A stretch of 64,000 bases of DNA from Nitrososphaerota archaeon (lineage in GTDB: Archaea; Thermoproteota; Nitrososphaeria; Nitrososphaerales; UBA183), in contig JAFMAA010000001.1 in the NCBI GenBank assembly GCA_029785235.1, forward strand, positions 186,001-250,000, read 5' to 3'. This document shows, piece by piece, positions 8,376 through 17,400 of the stretch; position 1 is the stretch's first letter; the number at the start of each line of letters is the position of its first letter. The notes below the pieces were generated by a model. That model worked only from the letters and a program-made list of their open reading frames with translations, was not told the DNA's origin and did not search any database. A program made the position numbers and the translations under genes.

Positions 8376-9371
8376 ATGTCTGCCGACGTCTACGACATAA
8401 CGATTGTAGGCGCCGGGCCTAGCGGCTTGTTCGCGACGTTCTACGCCGGACTCAGGCAGATGAAGACGAAGGTGGTCGATGCCCTGGAGGAGCCTGGAGG
8501 CCAGGTCGCCGTACTCTACCCGGAGAAGTACATCTTCGACGTCCCGGGGTACACCAAGATACTGGCGAAAGACCTGGTCAAGTGCCTCGTCGAACAGGCG
8601 TTCCAGTATCAGGCGACGGTCGTCTTGGGGGAGAGGGTCACGTCGCTCCGCAGGAACGACGGCGTCTTCGAGCTCGGCACGGACAAGGGGACCAAGCATT
8701 ATTCGAAAGCGATCCTGATCGCCGCGGGGGTTGGAGCGTTCTCACCCAACAGGCTTGAGGCGCCGGGGGCGGCGGAGTACGAAGGGAAGGGGGTGTTCTA
8801 CTTCGTGAAGGACAAGAACGCGTTCAAGGACAAGAACTTGTTGATAGTCGGTGGTGGAGACTCTGCAGTGGATTGGGCCCTAAACATGAAGGATACAGCC
8901 AAGAAGATTACCTTGGTCCACCGGAGGGACGTGTTCAGGGCTCACGAGGGGAGCGTCTCCGAGCTGATGAAGTCCAACGTGGACATCAGGCTGTTCTACG
9001 AGGTCGGCGGGGTGAAGGGAGACGGGTCTAAGGTGACCCAGGCTGTAATCTTCGACAACAGGTCGAAGGCAGAAACTGTCTTGGACGTCGATGCGATACT
9101 TGTCAACATAGGGTTCAGGGCAGACCTTGGCCCGATAAAGGACTGGGGGCTGCAAATCGACGGCAGGGAGATCAGGGCGAACGGGAAGATGGAGACCAAC
9201 ATACCAGGGGTGTATGTCGCGGGCGACATCGCAGGTCCCCACGACGGAGTGAAGCTGAACCTGATCGCGACAGGCTACGCCCAGGCGGCACTAGCCGTCA
9301 ACGTAGCCAAGGCCTACATCGACCCCAACTCCAAGATATTCCCCGGCCACAGCAGCGAGATGAAGAGGTAA
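8376..9371 (+). CDS. Ferredoxin/flavodoxin-NADP+ reductase, thioredoxin-reductase-like
   Basis: This protein of about 331 residues has the low-molecular-weight pyridine nucleotide reductase fold. The FAD motif is ITIVGAGPSGLFATFYAG, the NADPH motif LLIVGGGDSAVDWALN, then LVHRRDVFRAHE and a terminal GVYVAGDIAG. The redox-active CxxC of thioredoxin reductases is absent, which points to the YumC-type ferredoxin-NADP+ reductase. It would exchange electrons between NADP(H) and ferredoxin, for example with the ferredoxin at 40.98 kb (inference). A GTG at 8358 is in frame, but the TATA position favours ATG 8376. Confidence 0.88.
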   Translation: MSADVYDITIVGAGPSGLFATFYAGLRQMKTKVVDALEEPGGQVAVLYPEKYIFDVPGYTKILAKDLVKCLVEQAFQYQATVVLGERVTSLRRNDGVFELGTDKGTKHYSKAILIAAGVGAFSPNRLEAPGAAEYEGKGVFYFVKDKNAFKDKNLLIVGGGDSAVDWALNMKDTAKKITLVHRRDVFRAHEGSVSELMKSNVDIRLFYEVGGVKGDGSKVTQAVIFDNRSKAETVLDVDAILVNIGFRADLGPIKDWGLQIDGREIRANGKMETNIPGVYVAGDIAGPHDGVKLNLIATGYAQAALAVNVAKAYIDPNSKIFPGHSSEMKR

Positions 9372-9373
9372 GC

Positions 9374-9835
9374 CTAGCGTACTATCCCAAGCGCCCGCCT
9401 GTAATCGTAATCCCGTCTGATGGCAGGGTGGAGCGGGTCTATCAGTATGCATTCGTACCAGGCGTGCATCCCGTCCTCCCATACCGGGTAGGAGCCGAGG
9501 ACCTTCATGTTAGGGTGCCTCTCCTGAACCCTCCTCTCAGCAACCTGCTGAGAAGACACGGCCGACTTTATCTTAAGGACACCCATGTGCTTGGGCCTTC
9601 TCCCTGAGGTCGGGCGTTGCTTCCGCATGCCGCCTCGCGAGACACGCATCCTCACAACTATGACCCCTTCCTTCGCTTTGTATCCCAGGGCCCGGGCTCT
9701 GTCAAGCCTCCAAGGGCGGTCGACCCGGACCGTCGCGGGCTGCCTCCTGAGCTCGACGGCCCTGGCCTTCATGTCCCCTCCTCTCTCATGGAAGATCTGC
9801 TGCCAGGTCCTAGAAATCTGGCGGTACATCGGCAT
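9374..9835 (-). CDS. rpl15e: 50S ribosomal protein L15e
   Basis: The core matches L15e: MYRQISRTWQ at the start, VDRPWRLDRARALGYKAKEG and VRVSRGG-type MRVSRGGMRKQRP, then HMGVLKIKS and a terminal HPAIRRDYDYRRALGIVR. In-frame ATGs occur at 9853, 9835 and 9829. The TATA box (9860-9867) places the transcription start near 9836, so 9835 is the likely start of a leaderless message. The gene is convergent with the reductase gene, 2 bp apart. Confidence 0.95.
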   Translation of the reverse strand: MPMYRQISRTWQQIFHERGGDMKARAVELRRQPATVRVDRPWRLDRARALGYKAKEGVIVVRMRVSRGGMRKQRPTSGRRPKHMGVLKIKSAVSSQQVAERRVQERHPNMKVLGSYPVWEDGMHAWYECILIDPLHPAIRRDYDYRRALGIVR

Positions 9836-9859
9836 TTGGGCGCCTCGTTCCATGTCGGC

Positions 9860-9867
9860 AAATAAAC
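9860..9867 (-). promoter_or_regulatory. TATA box of rpl15e
   Basis: On the minus strand GTTTATTT is centred about 27 bp upstream of ATG 9835, which decides the start codon of L15e among three in-frame ATGs. Confidence 0.55.
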
Positions 9868-9882
9868 GTTCCCGGAGGGGAG

Positions 9883-10794
9883 TCAGTGCGGCGTGAAGAA
9901 AGCCCTGACCTTCTCACCGATTACTTCGATGGCGTTAATCTGAGCTTCCTCCGTCTGTCCACCTATATGGGGCGTAAGGATGGCGTTCGGCGCGGAGAGT
10001 ATGGCTCCAGTGGGTGGCTCCCTCTCGAAGACGTCCAGGGCCGCCCCACCTATCCGCCCATCCCTGAGCGCCGAGGCGAGCGCGTCTTCGTCGACCACGC
10101 CGCCCCTCGAGGTGTTGACTAGCACCGACCCTTGTTTCATCTTTGCGATGCGCACCCCATCCACCATGTGAGCCGTGTCAGGGGTCATTGGAACGTGCAG
10201 CGTTATGTAGTCAGCCGAGGAGAAGAGTTCGTCCAGAGACACCACCTTAGCACCCAGTCCCCCCAGGACCTCCTGAGGAATGGTGATGACGTCGTAAGCG
10301 AGTATGGTCATCCCCAAAGTCTTCCCGAGCTCAGCTATGCGCCTCCCTATCCTTCCGAACCCGACCACACCGAGAGATTTCCCCTTCAGTTCCCTCCCGA
10401 TCAGCGCATTCTTCTCCCACTTGCCGGACCTGGTGCCGACGTCCGCCTGGACCAGTTTCCTGCTGAGTGCGAGCATGACCATGATCACCTGCTCGGCGAC
10501 GGCCTCCACCAAGGACTCCGGACTGTTCACCACGGCGACGCCCTTTTCCTTGGCGTATCCCACGTCGATGTTGTCCAGGCCTGTCCCGGGGCGGGCGACG
10601 AGCTTGAGGTGTTTCGCCTTTTCGAGGACCTCCCGGTCAACCTTGGTCCTGCTCCTGACGATGAGTACCTCGTAGTCTGCGACGACGGAGAGTAGGTCCT
10701 CCTTGCTCAGGGTGGGCTTGTAGTCCACCTCGAAGGTGGACCCTAGAGAGAGCCGTTCGATTTCAACGTGGTCACAGACTAGCACCCTGACCAT
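9883..10794 (-). CDS. serA: D-3-phosphoglycerate dehydrogenase-like 2-hydroxyacid dehydrogenase
   Basis: This 303-residue protein has a D-isomer hydroxyacid dehydrogenase domain arrangement without the C-terminal ACT domain, as in short archaeal SerA. Visible motifs are LVARPGTGLDNIDV, the NAD-binding GVVGFGRIGRRIAELG, MKQGSVLVNTSRGGVVDE and the catalytic His in LTPHIGGQTEEA. It most likely oxidises 3-phosphoglycerate in serine synthesis; another 2-hydroxyacid is possible. Its start overlaps the end of the upstream FAD oxidoreductase by 16 bp, indicating an operon. Confidence 0.85.
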   Translation of the reverse strand: MVRVLVCDHVEIERLSLGSTFEVDYKPTLSKEDLLSVVADYEVLIVRSRTKVDREVLEKAKHLKLVARPGTGLDNIDVGYAKEKGVAVVNSPESLVEAVAEQVIMVMLALSRKLVQADVGTRSGKWEKNALIGRELKGKSLGVVGFGRIGRRIAELGKTLGMTILAYDVITIPQEVLGGLGAKVVSLDELFSSADYITLHVPMTPDTAHMVDGVRIAKMKQGSVLVNTSRGGVVDEDALASALRDGRIGGAALDVFEREPPTGAILSAPNAILTPHIGGQTEEAQINAIEVIGEKVRAFFTPH

Positions 10795-12014
10795 GACATC
10801 AGCCCCAGCCTAGCGGTCTCTGAGACGAGTGATATATCGCTTGAACCTAAGCCACCATAGGCAAGAGACCTCAGGTTTGCTGAAGCGGCGGCCGATATGG
10901 CGAGCCCGGCCGAGGGCGAGTCGATTGGCTCGACCACCTCCGTCCCCACCACCCTCCCGGTCTTTCTCTCGTATACCAAGGTGCACGCTGAGCGGGCGTC
11001 CCATCGCCTTCCCACCTCCCGTACATCCATGCCTACCGCGCGGCAGGCAGACGCCCCGGGACCTGCATTGGACCATCTTAGCCCTAAGACACAGGAAGAC
11101 CAAGAGCGGGTCGGACCAATCCTGATGCTCGCGCCAGCCGCGTTGGCTCCCGCCACCCTCCCCGACATGCCGGGTTCAGTCCCTAAAGTGGACCCGGAAG
11201 GGAGGCTCCCCTCCAACTCCGCACACCCCCCCGCCGCGAAGACACCCGGCATGCTGGTCCTCAGGAGAGTGTCCACCAGGGTGCCGCCGCTCCGGCCTGA
11301 GCGTGCGGCGATCGGGAGGGCCCTCGGGACTCGGCGGGGGATGAAGGCGAAGGCGTCACATGGGACGACCTCCCCACCCGCGAGGACGGCCTCTACGCGG
11401 GCGATGCCGGTCACCCTTTCGGCCCTGCCCGGAGCCACATTAATCCCTCTCTCGAAGGCGGCGCATGAGATGACCTCAAGGACAGGCGGGCTTGGTTCGC
11501 CTGGCTGCCAGCACGACACAAGCAAAGAGGCCCTAGTCCCCCGGGCTGCAATCCGCTCTGCGACCTGCAGCCCTCTGGCGCCCTCGCCGCAAACTAGCAC
11601 CCTGTCGGCGGAGCAGGCGGCGGCCCCGAGCTCCTCATACGACCCGGCAGAGTCGAGCACAAAGGAGCCCGGCCGCCGGACGCCCTGGACATCTGAAGGT
11701 TCAAAGCGGGAGCCTGTCGCGAGGACGATCGAGTCGGCGCGGAGGGGCGCCCGACCTGCGGTGACCGCCTCTCCACCCCGCACAGCGACCACCTCGGTTT
11801 CGAAGATGGAATCAAACTGCATTCGAGGTTGGAGTGTGATGGGAGATGTGGAGCCTCGGGCCCCCGGTGGAGCCAAGAGGTCCGGCCACGCCCTCCATGG
11901 AGGGTCAGGGACGGGGAGGCGGTCTACGACTGTCACGCCCATTCCTCGCGTTGAGCACTCATGGGCGGCCGCCGTCCCGGAGGAGCCACCCCCCACGACC
12001 AGGACCCTGGCCAC
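10779..12014 (-). CDS. FAD/NAD(P)-dependent disulfide-oxidoreductase-like protein
   Basis: This 411-residue protein opens with an FAD Rossmann motif VLVVGGGSSGTAAAHE and has a second dinucleotide site VLVCGEGARGLQVAERIAAR. A late SMPGVFAAGGCAELEGS is the usual FAD-contacting GD-type motif with C replacing D. A C-terminal domain (CTLVYERKTGRVVGTEVVE) resembles the dimerisation domain of pyridine nucleotide-disulfide reductases. I see no CxxxxC redox pair, so NADH oxidase-like or CoA-linked activity remains speculative. It overlaps serA downstream and shares a symmetric TATA with divergent ychF. Confidence 0.75.
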   Translation of the reverse strand: MARVLVVGGGSSGTAAAHECSTRGMGVTVVDRLPVPDPPWRAWPDLLAPPGARGSTSPITLQPRMQFDSIFETEVVAVRGGEAVTAGRAPLRADSIVLATGSRFEPSDVQGVRRPGSFVLDSAGSYEELGAAACSADRVLVCGEGARGLQVAERIAARGTRASLLVSCWQPGEPSPPVLEVISCAAFERGINVAPGRAERVTGIARVEAVLAGGEVVPCDAFAFIPRRVPRALPIAARSGRSGGTLVDTLLRTSMPGVFAAGGCAELEGSLPSGSTLGTEPGMSGRVAGANAAGASIRIGPTRSWSSCVLGLRWSNAGPGASACRAVGMDVREVGRRWDARSACTLVYERKTGRVVGTEVVEPIDSPSAGLAISAAASANLRSLAYGGLGSSDISLVSETARLGLMSWSGC

Positions 12015-12036
12015 AAGGACGGACCCGGCCCTTAGA

Positions 12037-12046
12037 CGTTATAACG
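12037..12046. promoter_or_regulatory. Palindromic bidirectional TATA box between oxidoreductase gene and ychF
   Basis: CGTTATAACG is a perfect 10-bp palindrome centred at 12041.5. The ychF ATG (12069) and the first base of the divergent start (12014) both lie 27.5 bp from that centre. One TBP site could therefore drive two leaderless transcripts. Confidence 0.65.
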
Positions 12047-12068
12047 GTCGGAACTCGCGGCGGGGGGC

Positions 12069-13274
12069 ATGCTAGTGGGAGTCGTCGGCAAACCTAATGT
12101 TGGAAAGTCGACCTTTTTCGCGGCAGCCACCCTGAAAGACGTCCAGATAGCAGACTACCCCTTCACCACCGTCAAGCCCAACGTGGGCGTTGCGCACCTG
12201 GTCACCCAATGCGTGTGCCATGAGATGGGGGTGGTCGACAGTCCGAGGAACTCGAGCTGCGTGCACGGGAGCAGGCTGGTCCCTGTGAAGGTGGTCGACG
12301 TCGCCGGCCTAGTGGAGGGCGCGTCCAAGGGGAAGGGGCTCGGGAACCAGTTCCTCGACGACCTGAGGCAGGCTGACGCGCTGATCCATGTAGTCGACGC
12401 CTCCGGCTCGACAGATCTCGAGGGAAGGAAGATCCCCCCCGGGACGCACGACCCCGTCGAGGACATCGGGATGGTCGAACACGAATTCGACCTCTGGATG
12501 TTCGATATACTGAAGAGGGACTGGGAGAAGGCTGCCAGGTCCCTTGAGCAGACCGGGGGGAAGGTGGTCGACCACCTGGCCGAAAGGCTCTCAGGGCTGT
12601 CGGTCACGCTTACGGATGTCGAGGACGCCGTCCTCAGGCTCCATCTTCGCACAGAGAAACCTAGTACGTGGTCAGACGACCAGATCATGCAACTCGTCGT
12701 AGAGATCAGGAAGTTGACGAAGCCGTCCCTGGTCGCTGCCAACAAGGCTGACCTACCAACTTCTCCCAGGAACATCGAGAAGCTGAGGGAGACTGGGAGG
12801 GTGGTCGTCCCGTGCGCCTCGGAAGCGGAGCTCCTCCTCCGCAGGGCAGCCGAACGGAACCTCGTCACCTACACCCCGGGGGACAGAACATTCGCAATAT
12901 CGGACCCGGGAAGGCTCACTGGGGCTCAGGCGGCCGCCCTCAGGATGGTGGAAGAGAGGGTAATGAGAGTCTACGGGGGGACGGGGGTCCAGGAGGCTGT
13001 CAACAAGGCGTTCTTCGGGCTGCTGAACGCCATCGTGGTGTTCCCCGTGGAGGACGAGACCAAGCTGACCGACAAGGCCGGAAGGGTGCTTCCGGACGCC
13101 TTCGTGATGAGAGGAGGGTCCACGGCCATAGACCTGGCCAGAACCGTGCACAGCGACCTCGCCGAGGGGTTCCTCTATGCGGTGGACGCCAGGACAGGGA
13201 AGAGACTGTCAGCTGACTACGTCCTGAAGAACAGGGACGTGCTTAAGATTGTCTCAAGCGGCAAGCGGGGCTAA
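12069..13274 (+). CDS. ychF: YchF/Obg-family translation-associated GTPase/ATPase
   Basis: This 401-residue protein has a P-loop GVVGKPNVGKSTFFAAAT, switch/G3 VVDVAGLVEGASKGKGLGNQ and the G4-like motif AANKADLP. YchF proteins normally have NxxE and prefer ATP; here the visible motif is NKAD, typical of GTP specificity and of the archaeal branch. A C-terminal TGS-like domain (ALRMVEERVMRVYGGTG to ADYVLKNRDVLKIV) binds RNA or ribosomes. It is transcribed divergently from the oxidoreductase and overlaps the end of S3Ae by 21 bp. Confidence 0.93.
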   Translation: MLVGVVGKPNVGKSTFFAAATLKDVQIADYPFTTVKPNVGVAHLVTQCVCHEMGVVDSPRNSSCVHGSRLVPVKVVDVAGLVEGASKGKGLGNQFLDDLRQADALIHVVDASGSTDLEGRKIPPGTHDPVEDIGMVEHEFDLWMFDILKRDWEKAARSLEQTGGKVVDHLAERLSGLSVTLTDVEDAVLRLHLRTEKPSTWSDDQIMQLVVEIRKLTKPSLVAANKADLPTSPRNIEKLRETGRVVVPCASEAELLLRRAAERNLVTYTPGDRTFAISDPGRLTGAQAAALRMVEERVMRVYGGTGVQEAVNKAFFGLLNAIVVFPVEDETKLTDKAGRVLPDAFVMRGGSTAIDLARTVHSDLAEGFLYAVDARTGKRLSADYVLKNRDVLKIVSSGKRG

Positions 13275-13877
13275 TGGCTCAGCTCTCCGGGGTTCGGGCT
13301 TGGAGATCAGCTTGCTCTTCCGCACACCAACGTGTCTCAGGTGGGTCACCTTCTTTGCCTCGTTGTAGACGTCAGAGGCGACCTTCTGAAGGACCAACTC
13401 CTGGACGAAGCCTTCGTAGCTCATGCTCGCGGCCTTCTCGCCTATCACCCTATCCATGACTAGCCTGAGGTCGTGCTTCTTCGAGCTGTTCATCTTCCCC
13501 TGTGAGAGGGCAGTGCAGTAGACCCTGACCAGATAGCCGTCCTTGGTGGTGTAGTCCCTGATCAAATCAGACATTGAAGAGCCTCTGCGTATCAGGCTCC
13601 TGAGGAACTCCCTTGAGTACTCATGGCCCTTGAACACCGTGAAGGCGGTCTGCCCCTCCACCCTGTCAATCTGGAAGAAGAGCTTGAAGGCGTAGTGCTG
13701 GGGATCCTGCTTCAATATGTCATAGAGAGTGGTCTCTATGACCCTGCCGGCCGGCTTCTCCACGTCGGTGAGCGGGACCCGAGCTATGGGGGCGTTCCCG
13801 AAGGATGGAGAGGCGGTCACCGTGACCCAGGATTTCAACTTCCATTTGTCCCGGACCTTCACCGCTTTCTTTGGCAA
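13254..13877 (-). CDS. rps3ae: 30S ribosomal protein S3Ae (eS1)
   Basis: This 207-residue protein matches archaeal S3Ae: KVRDKWKLKSWVTVTASPSF, RVIETTLYDILKQDPQHYAF, RRGSSMSDLIRDYTTKDGY and VRVYCTALSQGKMNSS. It is a small-subunit protein near the mRNA exit. Its end overlaps convergent ychF. SerS lies upstream on the same strand, 34 bp away. Confidence 0.97.
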   Translation of the reverse strand: MPKKAVKVRDKWKLKSWVTVTASPSFGNAPIARVPLTDVEKPAGRVIETTLYDILKQDPQHYAFKLFFQIDRVEGQTAFTVFKGHEYSREFLRSLIRRGSSMSDLIRDYTTKDGYLVRVYCTALSQGKMNSSKKHDLRLVMDRVIGEKAASMSYEGFVQELVLQKVASDVYNEAKKVTHLRHVGVRKSKLISKPEPRRAEPLAPLAA

Positions 13878-13911
13878 ACAGAGGCGCCCCTTTCGTATCT
13901 CGCTTATAATC

Positions 13912-15192
13912 TCAGCGTCTCTGAAGGCGATCTATCCCCCCCATGTAGGGGGCAAGCGTCTCTGGTATCTTCACGGTGCCGTCCTTCTGCTGGAAGTTCT
14001 CGACTATAGCCACCAGAGTCCTCGTGACCACGGCGCTCGAGTTCAGGGTGTGGACCAGGGCAGTAGGGTCGCTCTGTTTACCCCGGTAGCGGATTCCAAG
14101 CCGCCTGGACTGGAAGTCGGTGATGTTACTGGCAGAGGCCATCTCCCTGTATTTTCCCTGGCCCGGGAGCCAGGCTTCGAGGTCGTAGGTCTTCGCAGAC
14201 ATGAACCCCGTGTCGCCGCTGCAGAGCGCGACCACGCGATGCGGGATCCCGAGGCGCCTGTAGATCTCCTCCGCGTTCGCTATCAGCTCTTCGTGAATCC
14301 TCCAGCTCTCCTGAGGTTTTGAGAAGACCACCTGCTCGACCTTGTAGAACTGGTGGACCCTGAATATGCCTTTCGTGTCCTTCCCATGGGCGCCTGCTTC
14401 GACCCTGAAGCAGGGGCTGAATCCTGAGTATTTGAGTGGAAGCTCAGACGCGTCGAGGATCTCGTCGCTGTGCATAGACACCAATGGGTGCTCGGACGTG
14501 GCTATCATGTGCAGGTCTTCCCCCTCAATCTTGTAGATCACTGGGCCGAAGTCCTCGAGATTGACCACCCCTTCGTATGAAGCGCGGTTCATCATTAACG
14601 GAGGTTCGACCGCCGTGAACCCCCTGCCGCGGAGGAAGTCCAGGGCATACTGCATGAGGGACTGTTCGAGTTTGACAGCGTCCCCCTTCAGAAAGAAGAA
14701 TCGGGCCCCGGCGACTTTGGCCCCCCTTTCCATGTCGACCATGCCGAGGCCGGACAAGATGTCGATATGGTCCCTGGGCCTGAACCCGAGGTCAGGCTGG
14801 TCACCCCAGGTCCGCACGGTGACGCTCTGGGTCTCGTCCGTCCCAAAGGGGACGGTGGAGTGGAGGATATTCGGGAGGCTCATGAGTATCTTGGTCACTC
14901 TGGCGCTTCGTTCGTCGGCCTTTGCATCGAGGTCTTTGATGGCCTGCGGGATACCTTTGACTTCAGCGAGCTTGTCGTCAATCGCGGCCCCCTTCTTCTT
15001 GAGGGCCGCCACTTCCCCTGTCAGCTCGTTCTGCCTGTGCCTGAGCCTGTCCACCTCTGTCTTTAGCCTCCTCCATTCGGCATCGGCCTCGGCCGCCTCC
15101 CTGACGAGGGGTATCACGCCTTCCGCCCCTCTGCGCCTCAGGCTGTCGACGATGGCGTCAGGAGAGTCCCTCACTAACTTGATGTCAATCAT
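13912..15192 (-). CDS. serS: Seryl-tRNA synthetase
   Basis: This 426-residue protein is of the standard class II type: N-terminal coiled-coil arm (ADAEWRRLKTEVDRLRHRQN) and class II motif 2 with FRVEAGAHGKDTKGIFRVHQ. The C-terminal motif 3 region is NSSAVVTRTLVAIVENFQQ. It charges tRNA-Ser. The frame is open further upstream to 15243, but MIDIKLVRDSPD at 15192 is the conserved N-terminus and overlaps the pcc1 stop by 4 bp, so this start is chosen. Confidence 0.97.
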   Translation of the reverse strand: MIDIKLVRDSPDAIVDSLRRRGAEGVIPLVREAAEADAEWRRLKTEVDRLRHRQNELTGEVAALKKKGAAIDDKLAEVKGIPQAIKDLDAKADERSARVTKILMSLPNILHSTVPFGTDETQSVTVRTWGDQPDLGFRPRDHIDILSGLGMVDMERGAKVAGARFFFLKGDAVKLEQSLMQYALDFLRGRGFTAVEPPLMMNRASYEGVVNLEDFGPVIYKIEGEDLHMIATSEHPLVSMHSDEILDASELPLKYSGFSPCFRVEAGAHGKDTKGIFRVHQFYKVEQVVFSKPQESWRIHEELIANAEEIYRRLGIPHRVVALCSGDTGFMSAKTYDLEAWLPGQGKYREMASASNITDFQSRRLGIRYRGKQSDPTALVHTLNSSAVVTRTLVAIVENFQQKDGTVKIPETLAPYMGGIDRLQRR

Positions 15193-15467
15193 CTGGCGGT
15201 TTCTGCTCCGACCGGAGGACCTCGCTGGCGCGATAAAAGCCATACCTCGTCGAACAGCCTCATGTCCTTCAGGATTGCCAGAGCGGTCGAGATTGAACTG
15301 GAGGCGGAGTCGGACTCGATGATGATGCTCAGAGTCCTCCCCCTCGAGGCCGAGGTGAGCCTCATCCCCCTGGGGGCGCCCTCGTTGTCAGGGGCGAGAA
15401 CAGACGCCAGGCTCTCCAAGGTATGCCCGTCCGTGCAGCCGGCCAACATCTCTACCCTTGCCTTCAA
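15189..15467 (-). CDS. pcc1: KEOPS complex subunit Pcc1-like
   Basis: This small protein of 92 residues has a beta-strand/helix pattern like Pcc1: SRGRTLSIIIESDSASSSIS, TALAILKDMRLFDEVW. Pcc1 mediates dimerisation of the KEOPS complex that makes t6A37 on tRNA; kae1 and bud32 are encoded 2-4 kb away. It overlaps serS (4 bp) and the RecJ-like gene (4 bp), so the RecJ-like, pcc1 and serS genes form a translationally coupled series. The family match is to pattern rather than to an invariant motif. Confidence 0.7.
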   Translation of the reverse strand: MKARVEMLAGCTDGHTLESLASVLAPDNEGAPRGMRLTSASRGRTLSIIIESDSASSSISTALAILKDMRLFDEVWLLSRQRGPPVGAETAR

Positions 15468-16870
15468 CTGATCACGCTCGCCAGGACGGCCCTCGAGAAT
15501 GAGTCGGCCCTGGATGAAGGTATTTTGGCCCCCGCGGCCATTTCGTGTCCTCCCCCTACCCCGCCCACGGCCTCCGCGGCCTCCTTCATTATGCTGCCCA
15601 GATTCACCGGCCCAGCGAACGCGTCCCCCACCCTCGAGGAGATCTTGATGTCCGAGTCTCCGGCTGTCGTCCGTCCCACTACCACCTTGTCCTTGTACTC
15701 TGGTGCGGAAGTGAGTATCGAAATCACCGGCCCCAGCAGCTTCTCGTCTACAAGCCCCTCCCCGTTCACGAAGACGAGGCTTCCGTGTCGTTCCACCCTG
15801 GACGCCTCGGAGGTGAGCCCGGTTAGGGCCCTGTTAATCCCGCCCCTGTACTCGGAGAGGATCTTCATGGCGTCCTTCAGGGCTTGGGACCTGTCCCCTA
15901 GGCAGATGGAAATCCCTGTCCCTGAGGCGCCCATCCGGCCGCACGAGTTGAGCAGTGTGCCGAACTCCCTCGCGTCCCTCAACGGCGTGAAGGCGTCCTC
16001 GAACCGCAGGGTGTACACTTCTCCGAATATCTCGGACAACGCTTCGCTTGCCCCTTCCTGCGAGCCCACGACCCCAGCGAGGGTCTCGACGAGCCTCTTC
16101 TTCTCGTCCTGGGAGAGTGAAGATATAGTGCGCCAGGTCCCGCCGTCCTTCAGAGAGAGCCCCGACTGGTGCAGCACAGCGAGGACAACGTCTCTCGCTC
16201 CTGTCAGCCCTTTCAGAAACGGCGTGGAGGTGAGCGCTATGGCCTCGTGGATCGGCCTGGTCTCGCGCCCCGTGAACAAGAGGTCAGTGGCCGTGGATAT
16301 CAGGCCGCGCCCCTGAGCGTCACCGAGGGCCGCCCTGTTGAGGCCGGTGAGCGACCTCCCTGGGCCTGAGTCCTGGCGGTCTGCGACCGCCCCTACCACG
16401 GCGAGGGGCGAGATGTCGGCGTTGGCCGGGTCGATTGCTGAGGCTAGAAAGTAGGCCATCGCCGAAGAGCACGCCTCTTTCCCCCCGTCGAACCCGTAGG
16501 CCCAGGCGTTGACCACGCGGGGGCTGATGATGTCATCCTCTGAAATCTGGTGGTGGTCGACGACGAGGAACCTGTCACCGAAGGCCGCCTCGAGCTCCTT
16601 GACCAGGGCAGACCCCAAGTCAGTGAAGATGATGAACTCGTAACCCTGCTCCTTCAGGGTCCCAATCGTTTTTGCGTCCAGGTCCGGCACAGTGCGAAGG
16701 GTGACGTTGGCGCCTTTCCGTTCGAGCGCTGCGAAAACGGCCGTCCCGCTGCAGAGGCCGTCGGCGTCGATATGGCTGACCACGAGGATCCTCTTCCCCT
16801 CGGTGGACATCTTCAGGAGGCTCGGGGCGATTGCCCTGTAGCGCGCGAAGAGGCCTTCGAAATCGGCCAT
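15464..16870 (-). CDS. DHH/DHHA1 phosphoesterase, archaeal RecJ-like exonuclease (GAN type)
   Basis: At 468 residues it has the RecJ-like DHH motifs: ILVVSHIDADGLCSGTAVFA, FIIFTDLGS, FLVVDHHQIS and a C-terminal DHHA1 signature GGVGGGHEMAAGAKIP. Archaeal homologues are single-strand-specific 5' or 3' exonucleases, some bound to GINS in the CMG-like complex; a GINS gene is present at 50.5 kb. Its exact polarity cannot be read from sequence. It lies between S15 and pcc1 on the same strand. Confidence 0.9.
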   Translation of the reverse strand: MADFEGLFARYRAIAPSLLKMSTEGKRILVVSHIDADGLCSGTAVFAALERKGANVTLRTVPDLDAKTIGTLKEQGYEFIIFTDLGSALVKELEAAFGDRFLVVDHHQISEDDIISPRVVNAWAYGFDGGKEACSSAMAYFLASAIDPANADISPLAVVGAVADRQDSGPGRSLTGLNRAALGDAQGRGLISTATDLLFTGRETRPIHEAIALTSTPFLKGLTGARDVVLAVLHQSGLSLKDGGTWRTISSLSQDEKKRLVETLAGVVGSQEGASEALSEIFGEVYTLRFEDAFTPLRDAREFGTLLNSCGRMGASGTGISICLGDRSQALKDAMKILSEYRGGINRALTGLTSEASRVERHGSLVFVNGEGLVDEKLLGPVISILTSAPEYKDKVVVGRTTAGDSDIKISSRVGDAFAGPVNLGSIMKEAAEAVGGVGGGHEMAAGAKIPSSRADSFSRAVLASVIS

Positions 16871-16886
16871 GGGCCCCTCCTCCGGA

Positions 16887-17336
16887 CTAGGCCAGCTGTG
16901 CGACTACGGCGGTGTACTTGAAGTCGCTCGGGAGGATTCCCTTCGCCTTGTAGTACTTCGAGAGACGATAGATCTTGGCTTCAACGAGTTCGAGCGAGTG
17001 CACGTTCTTCCTGTCGCTGCTGTGCTCCTTTAGGTGCTTCTGAACCCGATGGGCCCTCTCGATCAGGTCCTGCAGGTCCTGCGGGGTCTTAGGAGCGGCC
17101 TTACCTTCAGCGAGGACCTTCCCCAGTGACTTGCCCGTCAGGGATTTTATCAGCGGGACCCCATAGTCGTCTCTGAGCGCCTGTCCTATCTTGCTGGGGG
17201 TCGTCCCTTCCTTCGCCAGCTTGAGGGCTGCTACCTTGGCCTCGTCAGAGGTGGTCGTCACCCAGTTCGGATTGCTCTTGCTCGGGGGCCTGGTCTGATG
17301 GGACTTGCCGTGCCTGTGAGAGTGGATCCGGGCCAT
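16887..17336 (-). CDS. rps15: 30S ribosomal protein S15
   Basis: This 149-residue archaeal/eukaryotic-type S15 (uS15) starts MARIHSHRHGKSHQTRPP and contains KIGQALRDDYGVPLIKSLTG. The rRNA-binding helices are DLIERAHRVQKHLKEHSSD and HSLELVEAKIYRLSKYYK. Upstream, CCTTTATC on the minus strand near 17380-17387 is a plausible TATA box with a leader of about 20 nt. It is followed by the RecJ-like gene 16 bp downstream. Confidence 0.97.
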   Translation of the reverse strand: MARIHSHRHGKSHQTRPPSKSNPNWVTTTSDEAKVAALKLAKEGTTPSKIGQALRDDYGVPLIKSLTGKSLGKVLAEGKAAPKTPQDLQDLIERAHRVQKHLKEHSSDRKNVHSLELVEAKIYRLSKYYKAKGILPSDFKYTAVVAQLA

Positions 17337-17400
17337 GATTCAGGGGTCGAGGCGAGTCCTCTGGGTTGGGCTGATAAAGGTTGCCCGGCGGTTCCCCGTC

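Noticed and set aside
10897..12075. 392-codon plus-strand frame across the FAD oxidoreductase gene
   Set aside because: Antisense shadow rich in Pro, Arg, Ser and Thr; the minus strand encodes clear Rossmann motifs.
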